A DNA stretch of 6,497 nt from Chitinophagaceae bacterium (lineage in GTDB: Bacteria > Bacteroidota > Bacteroidia > Chitinophagales > Chitinophagaceae), in assembly GCA_025362915.1 (NCBI GenBank), contig JANYEU010000285.1, forward strand, positions 1 through 6,497. Direction: 5' to 3'. This document shows, piece after piece, positions 1 through 6,120 of the stretch. Both the position numbers and the translations under genes were made by a program. The stretch's first letter is position 1. Every line of letters starts with the position of its first letter. The notes below the pieces were generated by a model. It ran no database searches. It was not told the origin of the DNA and saw only the letters and a program-made list of their open reading frames with translations.

Positions 1-71
1 CAGTTTTGATAGAAGCAGACAATGGAAGAGGCGGTTTGGGTGGAGTAGTAAAAGTGCTTGGTAAAGAATAA
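1..71 (+). CDS. C-terminal end of an unidentified protein (partial)
   Basis: One + strand frame is open from the left edge to a TAA at 69-71 and encodes 22 residues, VLIEADNGRGGLGGVVKVLGK followed by E. The composition (Gly- and Val-rich with charged residues) looks like a real protein end, while the other two + frames hit stops early (TGA at 7-9, TAA at 62-64). The converging kup gene and the bidirectional terminator at 172-213 fit a + strand gene ending here. The fragment is too short to assign a family or function, and the start lies outside the window. It could be a chance open frame, but the context favours a real gene. Confidence 0.5.
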   Translation, partial: VLIEADNGRGGLGGVVKVLGKE

Positions 72-95
72 GGATTAACGCTTCATTCTATCTTT

Positions 96-128
96 AGAAC
101 ATCCCCGAAAGGCTTCAGAACATCCCCG
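96..128. repeat. 12-bp direct repeat pair in the intergenic spacer
   Basis: AGAACATCCCCG occurs at 96-107 and again at 117-128, a 21-bp offset, with the similar flanks TTT and TTC. The pair lies between the stop codon of the left-edge gene and the terminator. No function is recognisable. It could be a binding-site pair, a remnant of a local duplication, or coincidence. Confidence 0.5.
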
Positions 129-171
129 CTAGGAAAGTTGGAATAAGGTTTAAGAAGATTATTTATAGAAA

Positions 172-213
172 AAAAGAAAGCCTGCATCATTTTTTTGATG
201 CAGGCTTTCTTTT
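172..213. terminator. Bidirectional intrinsic terminator between converging genes
   Basis: A perfect 18-bp inverted repeat (172-189 pairs with 196-213) surrounds a 6-nt all-T loop. The GC-containing part of the stem is AGCCTGCATCA, with an A-rich 5' arm and a T-rich 3' arm, so a U-tract follows the hairpin when read from either strand. It lies between the + strand gene ending at 71 and kup, whose stop codon is at 282-284 on the minus strand. It therefore probably ends both transcripts. Confidence 0.9.
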
Positions 214-281
214 AATGGAACTAAATATCTACTCCCCAAATTTAAAATTCAAAACACAAAATTTAAAACAGAATAACCTCC

Positions 282-2276
282 TTAATGGTGCGCATGTGGA
301 TGAACCGCATGTTCCACCCTTTTCAGGTTGAGCTTACTATAAGGAGAAACAATAAGCGGGAATTTCTCCACCGAAACAGTACTTGTATCCAATCCAAAAC
401 CTCTTTCTTCGCTCAAGCTTAATTCTTTTAACCAGAAATAGAAGCGCATGATAATCCTTTCCATAAAAGGCAATTCATTATCCCTACTCAAGAATTTCTC
501 CATTACAATTACCCTGTAATCGCCCGGTATATTATTTTTGGCAAGGCTAGGATGTCTGCTAAGTTCGTTTACCTCGTTATTTGCCACCATGTTTTGCAAT
601 ACTTGTTTTAGCATCAGGGTTATCCTTTGTTCCACCCTAAACCCTAGCCTGAATTCTACACGGATTATCTCATTTGGTACAACATGATCTACATAATACT
701 CACAAGAATAAGGGTCATCCAATATTTCTACGTGTACAAACCAATAAACATTTGCCCTCTTTGGCTTCATGTTTAATATAGAGTAAAGAATTTTGTGTTC
801 CAGTTCTTTAGGGTTGGTAGAGCTGGTCATATAAACCAAATGGGTAGAATAGACAGGCACTGTCTCATCTTTCATCAAATCTTTCAGCATTGGAATATAA
901 CTCTGTAGCCTGACAAATTCTATATATCTGTTCTTAATCTTCTTGCTTCTAAACCAAACATACATTACCCAAAACAATCCTCCACCCACAAGCAAGGTAA
1001 CATAACCGCCATGAGGGAATTTTTCTAGGTTGGCAATCAGGAAAGAAGTTTCTATGGTGATATAAACAACCAAATAAATATAAATCCATATTGGCAGCGT
1101 TCGATGTCGCACCAAGAAGTTGGCAAACAGTATGGAGGTACTAATCATACACAAGGTAATGGCAAGACCATAAGCGGCCTCCATATTGGTAGATTTTTGA
1201 AAGAAAAGTACTATTCCAACGCAGCCTATATAAAGAATCAGGTTTATGCCAGGGATGAACAATTGTCCTTTTTCTTCGGTAGGATAAATGATTTTCATTT
1301 TAGGCCAAAGACTCAATCTCATCGCTTCGGCAATCAACGTAAAAGAACCCGATATCAATGCCTGACTGGCTATAATGGCAGCAACTGTAGCAATGATTAT
1401 CCCTACAAGTTTAAACCAATGCGGCATAACCCCAAAAAAAGGATTAAAGCCAGCATCAAAAACAGCATCAGGAATTATTTGGTTTTTATAATTTGCCAAT
1501 AACCAAGCTCCCTGACCAAGATAATTCAACACCAAACAAGTTTTTACGAACACCCAAGAAGAACGGATATTTTCCTTTCCGCAGTGACCCAAATCTGAAT
1601 ACAAAGCCTCAGCACCTGTTGTACAAAGGAATACTGCACCCAATATCCAGAACCCTTTAGGATAAAAAGTAAGTAATTCTATAGCGTAATAAGGACTCAA
1701 TGCCTTGAAAATACTAAAATCATCTGCCAAATGCGCCAATCCTAAAATGGCTAACATGGAAAACCAAATACCCATCAACGGACCAAATAGTTTACCAATG
1801 GATGCCGTACCAAACTGTTGAAGTATAAATAGCGATGAGATTACGCCAATTACGATGATAACAATGGTTTTTGTGGCAATATCATGAAATACGGGCAGTT
1901 GCTGCAAACCCTCTATGGCAGAGGTTACAGATATGGGTGGAGTAATGATACCATCTGCCAAAAGTGCTGCCCCACCTATCATGGCGGGTATTACCAACCA
2001 CTTTTTACGTCGTCTTACCAACGCATATAAGCTAAAGATGCCACCTTCGCCCTTGTTATCCGCCTTTAGGGTAAGGATAACATACTTGATGGTGGTTTGC
2101 AGTGTAAGCGTCCAGATAATGCACGATAAAGAACCAAAAATGAGTTCTTCTGTAATGCTTCTGCCCTTCACAATGGCGTTCAAAACATACAGAGGTGAAG
2201 TACCAATGTCGCCATAAATAATTCCTAAAGCAATAAGTAACCCTGCGGCTGTAACTTTTTTTGAGGTTGGATGCAT
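282..2276 (-). CDS. kup: KUP-family potassium uptake protein (K+/H+ symporter)
   Basis: This 664-residue integral inner-membrane protein imports K+ together with H+ (known for the KUP/HAK/KT family, TC 2.A.72). The family signature GIIYGDIGTSPLY is at residues 18-30, and ADGIITPPIS follows at 107-116. Acidic residues that align with those implicated in coupling in E. coli Kup are present: D23, D108 (Glu in E. coli) and E223 in GAEALYSDLGH. About 12 hydrophobic segments are visible between residues 12 and 442, followed by a cytoplasmic C-terminal domain (about 445-664). The length is slightly above the 622 residues of E. coli Kup. Translation starts at an ATG directly before MHPTSKKVTAAG; no Shine-Dalgarno sequence precedes it, as is normal in Bacteroidota. 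The protein ends in a His-rich tail (HAVHPHAHH). It is transcribed alone and ends at the terminator at 172-213. Confidence 0.97.
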   Translation of the reverse strand: MHPTSKKVTAAGLLIALGIIYGDIGTSPLYVLNAIVKGRSITEELIFGSLSCIIWTLTLQTTIKYVILTLKADNKGEGGIFSLYALVRRRKKWLVIPAMIGGAALLADGIITPPISVTSAIEGLQQLPVFHDIATKTIVIIVIGVISSLFILQQFGTASIGKLFGPLMGIWFSMLAILGLAHLADDFSIFKALSPYYAIELLTFYPKGFWILGAVFLCTTGAEALYSDLGHCGKENIRSSWVFVKTCLVLNYLGQGAWLLANYKNQIIPDAVFDAGFNPFFGVMPHWFKLVGIIIATVAAIIASQALISGSFTLIAEAMRLSLWPKMKIIYPTEEKGQLFIPGINLILYIGCVGIVLFFQKSTNMEAAYGLAITLCMISTSILFANFLVRHRTLPIWIYIYLVVYITIETSFLIANLEKFPHGGYVTLLVGGGLFWVMYVWFRSKKIKNRYIEFVRLQSYIPMLKDLMKDETVPVYSTHLVYMTSSTNPKELEHKILYSILNMKPKRANVYWFVHVEILDDPYSCEYYVDHVVPNEIIRVEFRLGFRVEQRITLMLKQVLQNMVANNEVNELSRHPSLAKNNIPGDYRVIVMEKFLSRDNELPFMERIIMRFYFWLKELSLSEERGFGLDTSTVSVEKFPLIVSPYSKLNLKRVEHAVHPHAHH

Positions 2277-2640
2277 TTTGTAATTTGCTTAAGATTGAAA
2301 ATGTTATTGATTGAAAAAAGAGCTACAACTTAAAAATATCTCACTGATTTCTGAAGGTCATCTTTTCTATTAAAAAATAAGAATGGATAATATGAGAGTG
2401 CAAATTTACAAATACCTGTTCATTTTGAAAACTCATTTTTCATTTTGGAAATATATTTATTTTTTCTCTATGAATAAAGGCTCTTTTTAGAAGAATAAGG
2501 TAGTTTTTATCAATGTAGATGATACCCATATCAACACGTGTTTTCCAAAATAGAAAAGTATTAAAAAACGATGTCATTTATTTATGCCTTATAGCTAAAT
2601 CAATCTTGGCAATGAAGTAAAAATGCTTATCCGTAGTATT
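2277..2640. other. Intergenic region between the HAD gene and kup
   Basis: This 364-bp AT-rich gap separates two minus-strand genes. It holds the kup promoter candidate at 2401-2408 and a 10-bp inverted pair (ATTTTGGAAA at 2442-2451 and its complement at 2542-2551), which could be an operator but is weak. A + strand frame of 33 codons (2519-2620) exists but has no supporting signal. I see no clear intrinsic terminator for the HAD gene and no RNA gene. Confidence 0.6.
2401..2431 (-). promoter_or_regulatory. Candidate Bacteroidota-type promoter of kup
   Basis: On the minus strand, 2408-2401 reads TAAATTTG, an exact match to the Bacteroidota -7 element TAnnTTTG. At a 19-bp spacing upstream (2431-2428) the bases are TTTT, three of four matches to the -33 TTTG element. 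Transcription would start near 2394-2397 and give kup a leader of about 120 nt. It is assigned by motif only. Confidence 0.55.
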
Positions 2641-3255
2641 TTACAAATTCAGATCTAGCAAGGTTTGTGGAGCAATCAAATGAATTGTCTGTAATCCCAG
2701 TGCATTTGCGGCTTCTATGTTTTTAATGGTATCGTCTATAAAAAGGGTTTCTGAAATATCCAGTTGATGATTATCTATTATATGCATAAAAGATTCCGGA
2801 TAAGGTTTACGTAACCTCATTTCATGAGAATAGTAGGCTTTGATAAAAAGTTGGTTGAAATCATTTACACCCAAGTCACGTTTGTACAAATCCATAAATG
2901 CATCGTAATGTATCTTGTTGGTGTTAGAAAAAAGATAGATATTGTATTTATCCTTTATCTTTCTCAACCAATCTATCCTTTCTTTGGGAAATGAGATAAG
3001 CATTGCATTCCAGGCAGTCTTAATCTCCTCATTGGTTAAATTTGTTTTTGTTTCAGCCCTGAATGCATCATAGAATTGTTCTGGAGACATATTGCCCGTT
3101 TCTAGCTTCTCAAACAAATCGTTTGCATGGTGTTGGGTAAACAAATCATCAAAATCTGTAACCCCAAATTCTATAAATAAATCTTTTGTACGCTGATAGT
3201 TTAAAGCCAGGAATATTCCTCCCAAGTCGAAGATTATGTTTTTAACTGCTTGCAT
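2641..3255 (-). CDS. HAD-superfamily hydrolase, YihX-like (subfamily IA)
   Basis: This 204-residue cytoplasmic protein is probably a phosphatase of small phosphorylated metabolites; E. coli YihX, a close architectural relative, acts on alpha-glucose-1-phosphate. HAD motif I is IIFDLGG with nucleophile D10, motif II is FSNTN (S110), motif III is LRKP (K150) and motif IV is FIDD (D174, D175). The second Asp of the usual DxD is Gly (G12); YihX also has Gly there (DLGN), so this need not inactivate the enzyme. Residues 15-90 form the helical cap. I chose the ATG at 3255 because it sits 5 residues before the first beta strand. The frame stays open to a TTG at 3348, but that would add 31 residues (including LHSNWKTFPRYHYFCP) unlike the family. 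The exact substrate cannot be read from sequence. Confidence 0.9.
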   Translation of the reverse strand: MQAVKNIIFDLGGIFLALNYQRTKDLFIEFGVTDFDDLFTQHHANDLFEKLETGNMSPEQFYDAFRAETKTNLTNEEIKTAWNAMLISFPKERIDWLRKIKDKYNIYLFSNTNKIHYDAFMDLYKRDLGVNDFNQLFIKAYYSHEMRLRKPYPESFMHIIDNHQLDISETLFIDDTIKNIEAANALGLQTIHLIAPQTLLDLNL

Positions 3256-3259
3256 GGGG

Positions 3260-3267
3260 CAAAAATA
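3260..3267 (-). promoter_or_regulatory. Possible -7 element directly before the HAD start codon
   Basis: The minus strand reads TATTTTTG (TAnnTTTG) ending 4 nt before the ATG at 3255. If used, the transcript would have almost no leader. The nearest TTG upstream is 22 bp away, a little outside the preferred spacing, and AT-rich DNA makes chance matches likely. The alternative element at 3346-3353 would give a leader of roughly 85 nt. Confidence 0.25.
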
Positions 3268-3330
3268 ATGGTATCGGGGGAAGGTTTTCCAATTGGAATG
3301 CAATAAAAAACAGGTAATTACAATAAAGGG

Positions 3331-3361
3331 TTTGGTTAGTATTTTCAAACATATATATTTG
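3331..3361 (+). promoter_or_regulatory. Bacteroidota-type promoter of the tRNA gene
   Basis: TTTG at 3331-3334 is followed after exactly 19 bp by TATATTTG at 3354-3361. Both boxes fit the Bacteroidota primary sigma consensus (TTTG, N19, TAnnTTTG) without mismatch. Transcription would start around 3366-3370, about 30 nt before the mature tRNA. This is the clearest promoter in the window. Confidence 0.8.
3346..3353 (-). promoter_or_regulatory. Possible -7 element for the HAD gene, back to back with the tRNA promoter
   Basis: Read on the minus strand, this is TATGTTTG, an exact TAnnTTTG match. It directly abuts the tRNA -7 box on the other strand. No TTTG is found at the -33 position (CAGT at 19-bp spacing), so it is a half match. 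If used, it would give the HAD mRNA a leader of about 85 nt. Confidence 0.35.
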
Positions 3362-3372
3362 CAGTCCGAAAA

Positions 3373-3395
3373 ACTGGAAAGGAATACTTTCCAGT
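3373..3395 (+). repeat. Hairpin in the 5' leader of the pre-tRNA
   Basis: ACTGGAAAG (3373-3381) pairs perfectly with CTTTCCAGT (3387-3395) around a 5-nt GAATA loop, ending 2 nt before the first base of the tRNA. There is no T-tract, so it is not a terminator. A CAGTCCG direct repeat (3362-3368 and 3392-3398) brackets the hairpin. It may help present the pre-tRNA to RNase P, or may be a remnant of a tRNA operon spacer. Confidence 0.6.
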
Positions 3396-3397
3396 CC

Positions 3398-3471
3398 GGG
3401 CCTATAGCTCAGTTGGTTAGAGCACCTGACTCATAATCAGGGGGTCCCTGGATCATGCCCAGGTGGGCCCA
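3398..3471 (+). tRNA. tRNA with anticodon CAU, probably tRNA-Ile2 (lysidine type)
   Basis: The 74-nt cloverleaf is complete. The acceptor stem GGGCCTA pairs with TGGGCCC (one T-G pair), the D stem is GCTC/GAGC, the anticodon stem is CCTGA/TCAGG with loop CTCATAA (anticodon CAT at 3432-3434), the variable loop has 5 nt, the T stem is CCTGG/CCAGG, and the discriminator is A3471. CCA is not encoded. It is not an initiator: the first pair is G1-C72 and the anticodon stem lacks three G-C pairs. C4-G69 and C5-G68, described as determinants for the lysidine synthetase TilS in E. coli, are present, and the acceptor stem resembles tRNA-Ile(GAU); both favour Ile2 over elongator Met. It would read AUA codons after modification of C34. 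The T loop is ATCATGC instead of the usual TTCAAGC type. Confidence 0.92.
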
Positions 3472-3474
3472 CAC

Positions 3475-3514
3475 AAAAAAGCACTTACACTATAAAACGT
3501 GTAGGTGCTTTTTT
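3475..3514. terminator. Intrinsic terminator after the tRNA, shared with the histidine kinase gene
   Basis: A 16-bp stem (3475-3490 with 3499-3514, core GCACTTACAC / GTGTAGGTGC, one G-U pair) has an 8-nt loop and T6CT4 on the + side. The A-tract on the left arm provides a U-tract on the minus strand. It begins 4 nt after the tRNA and ends 47 nt before the kinase stop codon, so it can end both converging transcripts. Confidence 0.88.
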
Positions 3515-3561
3515 CTTTTACCAGTTACAGTAGGAAAATCAGTGCTTATTAGTAAATGGCA

Positions 3562-4998
3562 TTAACTGAAGGTAACTATAAATGTGGTGCCAACATTTTC
3601 CTCGCTTTGCATATCTATTTTCCCACCAAGGGCAGTTATCTGTGAATGTATCAGGTATAGTCCGATGCCTTTACTATTGGCATTGCCATGAAACCTTTGA
3701 TACAAACCAAATATCTTATCCTTTACCCGTTCCATATTCATCCCAACCCCATTGTCGGAAAAGATAAATATCGTTTTACCATCAGCATCCATTTTTGTAT
3801 TTATCTTGATAATGGGATACCTATCGATACCGCGATAATTGATTGAATTTGTAATTAAATTAAGAAAGATACTTTCCAAATAAATATTGCTGAAATTTAC
3901 AGATGATGCTTCAGAAAAATCTGCATCGATAATTACCGACTCATCAATCAATGTATTAAAAAGAATAGCCTTTACCTTATCAAGCGTTTTCTGGAAATCC
4001 AGCTTGCCTGTAATTAAATTGATATTTTCTTTTATTATCAGGATATTTATAAGATCATTCAGTGTTTCATTCAAATGCAGTGTAGATGTTTTAAAGCCTT
4101 CAATTAACTTTAATGTAATACTATCGGTAATCTTATCAGGTTTAATAAAATTGCAAATTGAAACAAGGTTAGTTAATGGTGCCCTCAAATTGTGGGTTGC
4201 GATGTAGCTAAATTGTTTCAGTTCAAGATTGTTTTGAATTAATTCCTTTAGTAATTTTTCTCTTTCTATCCCTCCCTCTCTTTCTTTTGTCACATCCCGT
4301 TCTACAGATATCCAGTGAGTCAACAATCCATTTTCATCTGTGATAGGTGCAATACGCATATTTATCCAAAACTTTTCGCCATTCTTTTTACTGTTCGATA
4401 CCGTTATTTCGCAAGGCTCCCATTTTTTCAGGCAGGCACTCAATCTATCTAATTCTTTTCTGTCTGTATCTTCATTCTGCAATTTTCGGGGGCTTATCCC
4501 AATAGCTTCCTCTTGGCTGTAGCCAGTCATTTTTGTAAAGGCCTTGTTTACAAAAATTATCTTCTGTCCAGGATGTGCAGTCTCTGCGTTTGTTATCACC
4601 ACAGCTTCGTTTGTATGCAATATCACAGATTCCATTAGTTTCGAACGCAGCTCCTCCTCTTTTCTTATGGTAATATCTTGTTCTTTTCCCCTTTTCTTAT
4701 CCGTTTCGCTTATCTCATTGGTGGCTTCCCAATAGATAAATGCCCTGTCTGCCGCATACCTATGTGCTGTAAATTGTATGGATTGGTGGTTGATAACCAC
4801 CGAAAAAGCAATACTGAATTGAGACGAGAAGATTCTTTCCACATATTCCTTCATTTGGATATTGGTATACCCGTCCCAGTTCTGGGCTAAATTATTGCCT
4901 TCTTCGGGCAATATATTCTTCAACAAGCAGGAGTCTGGGACATTAACAGACAGGATGGTACCTAAATTATTGATTTCAATGGTGGATAAATTAATCAT
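3562..4998 (-). CDS. Soluble PAS-domain sensor histidine kinase (orphan)
   Basis: This 478-residue protein has no membrane segment or signal peptide, so it should sense a cytoplasmic cue. Residues 1-110 look like a divergent PAS domain. Residues 122-237 are a clear PAS domain (IIFVNKAFTKMTGYSQEEAIG, then GISPRKLQ, then WISVERDVT). A short coiled linker leads to the dimerisation and phosphoacceptor helix with H269 in FSYIATHNLRAPL. The ATPase domain is intact: N box with N380 and N384 (LNLITNSINYR), G1 box DNGVGM (415-420), F box IFGLYQRF, and G2 box KGIGLYLI (443-450). All residues needed for autophosphorylation appear present. The PAS resembles the LOV type but has Pro (P170) where photoactive LOV domains have the adduct Cys. 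No response regulator is in view. The ATG at 4998 has no Shine-Dalgarno sequence and follows an A/T-rich leader. Confidence 0.93.
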   Translation of the reverse strand: MINLSTIEINNLGTILSVNVPDSCLLKNILPEEGNNLAQNWDGYTNIQMKEYVERIFSSQFSIAFSVVINHQSIQFTAHRYAADRAFIYWEATNEISETDKKRGKEQDITIRKEEELRSKLMESVILHTNEAVVITNAETAHPGQKIIFVNKAFTKMTGYSQEEAIGISPRKLQNEDTDRKELDRLSACLKKWEPCEITVSNSKKNGEKFWINMRIAPITDENGLLTHWISVERDVTKEREGGIEREKLLKELIQNNLELKQFSYIATHNLRAPLTNLVSICNFIKPDKITDSITLKLIEGFKTSTLHLNETLNDLINILIIKENINLITGKLDFQKTLDKVKAILFNTLIDESVIIDADFSEASSVNFSNIYLESIFLNLITNSINYRGIDRYPIIKINTKMDADGKTIFIFSDNGVGMNMERVKDKIFGLYQRFHGNANSKGIGLYLIHSQITALGGKIDMQSEENVGTTFIVTFS

Positions 4999-5445
4999 AA
5001 ATTCACTTTTTATCCAATGATAAGTTGGCGGGTAGGGATAATCAATAACCCTAGTTTTAAGGCTATTATAATTTAAGTTGTAATCTTTAATAAGTTGATC
5101 TAATAAGGGTAAGCTTTAATATTTGAAACGTTTTTTTTTCTTAAATGGATGTAAAGGATGATTATGAGACGCTAACAAATAATCGTTTTGACTTAGGGAT
5201 ACAATGTAAAATAATAAATTTTTAATACTATTACATTCAATTATAATATAAGTTTACCAGTACTTATATTATAGTAGCAAGTCTCTCCTTTCAGATTCGC
5301 CCCCCACTCCTATCCTTCCCCCAAACTCTTTTCCCTATCTGTTACCCAATTATCCTCCATCATTCAGCTACACAAACCAAATAATAGCTAAAATGCTTCA
5401 ACTTATCTATTTAACGAGAATTATTTTAGTATTTTAATTCTTTTA
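4999..5445. other. Intergenic region upstream of the kinase gene
   Basis: This 447-bp, very AT-rich gap lies between the fibronectin-like gene and the kinase gene, both on the minus strand. It holds the hairpin at 5242-5273 and a C/T-rich stretch at 5281-5358 that includes one sequence like the 21-bp repeat unit (5311-5331). There is also a 26-codon + strand frame (5145-5225) with no supporting signal. I found no exact TAnnTTTG box on the minus strand for the kinase gene, so its promoter is unassigned. Confidence 0.6.
5242..5273. repeat. AT-rich 12-bp inverted repeat (hairpin)
   Basis: TATAATATAAGT (5242-5253) pairs perfectly with ACTTATATTATA (5262-5273) around an 8-nt loop. Two more pairs (one T-G, one A-T) extend the base of the stem. 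It has no T-tract and very little GC, so it would be a poor terminator. It lies about 170 bp beyond the fibronectin-like gene and 244 bp before the kinase start, and could be an operator or cruciform site. Confidence 0.55.
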
Positions 5446-6120
5446 TCAGCTCACAAACTTACCTACAATGGCACTGAAACCACTTTTGCCAGCAGCATTT
5501 TGTGCCAGCGTTGTTACGCTTACTTTAGATCCGGGTGTAAGCCCAGTAATGGTTTCGTGAATACCGGCTATTGGTATAACGATGGTGATGCCACCATTTG
5601 GAAACGAAATATGGTTGTCATTTACAACAACACTCGTAACATCGCCAATAAATATTACCACACAATACGAGTCTGCACCAGCCACTTTTGGTGTTCCTAT
5701 GCTAATGGCACCATCGCCGAGTATCCCAATTACCGCAGCATCGGGCGTGGCAGGTATCACCGCCTTTGTAGCTGTTTCCTTCGAACAATTAAACCCAGAA
5801 CTTTTTATAATATCACTGTCGCCATTAGATGTGATGTTTACATAAGCGCATTGTTTTACCAGCAACCCTTCCAGAAATTTGTTAGCGGTGTCATAATGCC
5901 CCATTGCTTGTGTTCCTTCATTTCTAAGGAGATACTTTGCCTCCAAATCGTCGGCTGCAGCAGTCATTGCTGCCAATGTAACACCGCCATTAATGGTGGT
6001 GCCGGGGCTTACAAACTTTGAATTACCAGTCATTTTTGCCACTGTGTTAGTTGCAAAACCTGCTTTTTTCTGACCATCTTTTTTAGGCCAATTCTTTAAA
6101 GGGAAAAATTTTGATGCCAT
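5446..6120 (-). CDS. Small protein with C-terminal fibronectin type III-like domain, function unknown
   Basis: This 224-residue protein starts MASKFFPLKNWPKKDG, a basic stretch with no signal peptide or membrane segment, so it is probably cytoplasmic or exported by another route. Residues 28-115 (from KMTGNSKFVSPG through CAYVNITSNGDSDIIKSSGF) form an alpha-helical segment. It resembles a recurrent Bacteroidota module, often annotated only as FnIII-domain protein, in which MTGN...F..P opens and YV...GD...I.SSGF closes the helical part. Residues about 122-222 are predicted to be mainly beta strand and end in ITGLTPGSKVSVTTLAQNAAGKSGFS, typical of the last strands of an FnIII fold (L-P-G-x turn, then Y/V-x-V strand, then AxNxAGxSGFS). 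The role is not known. It stands alone, with a 325-bp or longer AT-rich and repeat-bearing region upstream. The ATG at 6120 follows an A/T-rich leader without a Shine-Dalgarno sequence. Confidence 0.8.
   Translation of the reverse strand: MASKFFPLKNWPKKDGQKKAGFATNTVAKMTGNSKFVSPGTTINGGVTLAAMTAAADDLEAKYLLRNEGTQAMGHYDTANKFLEGLLVKQCAYVNITSNGDSDIIKSSGFNCSKETATKAVIPATPDAAVIGILGDGAISIGTPKVAGADSYCVVIFIGDVTSVVVNDNHISFPNGGITIVIPIAGIHETITGLTPGSKVSVTTLAQNAAGKSGFSAIVGKFVS

Noticed and set aside
1104..1502. 132-codon + strand open frame inside kup
   Set aside because: It is antisense to a clear, full-length Kup gene and has no recognisable domain or start signal, so it is a shadow frame. The same holds for the frame at 1915-2217.
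2519..2620. 33-codon + strand ORF between the HAD gene and kup
   Set aside because: It has no promoter box, no recognisable feature, and a length expected by chance in an intergenic region of this size.
3256..3348. Longer N-terminus of the HAD protein starting at TTG 3348
   Set aside because: It would add 31 residues unrelated to the family and overlap the promoter region; the ATG at 3255 places motif I at the normal distance from the start.
3398..3471. Initiator tRNA-fMet reading of the CAU tRNA
   Set aside because: Position 1-72 is a G-C pair and the anticodon stem lacks the three consecutive G-C pairs of bacterial initiators.
3398..3480. Integration (att) site of a mobile element at the tRNA
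   Set aside because: No second copy of the tRNA 3' end and no integrase gene are found in the window.
3582..4890. Several + strand open frames of 60-106 codons across the kinase gene
   Set aside because: All are antisense to an intact histidine kinase with every catalytic motif present; their translations are low-complexity hydrophobic or Ser-rich strings without family features.
5500..6021. 173-codon and 87-codon + strand open frames opposite the fibronectin-like gene
   Set aside because: The minus-strand frame has a coherent helical plus beta-domain architecture and a suitable start. The + frames give Cys-rich or irregular sequences with no domain, so they are shadows.
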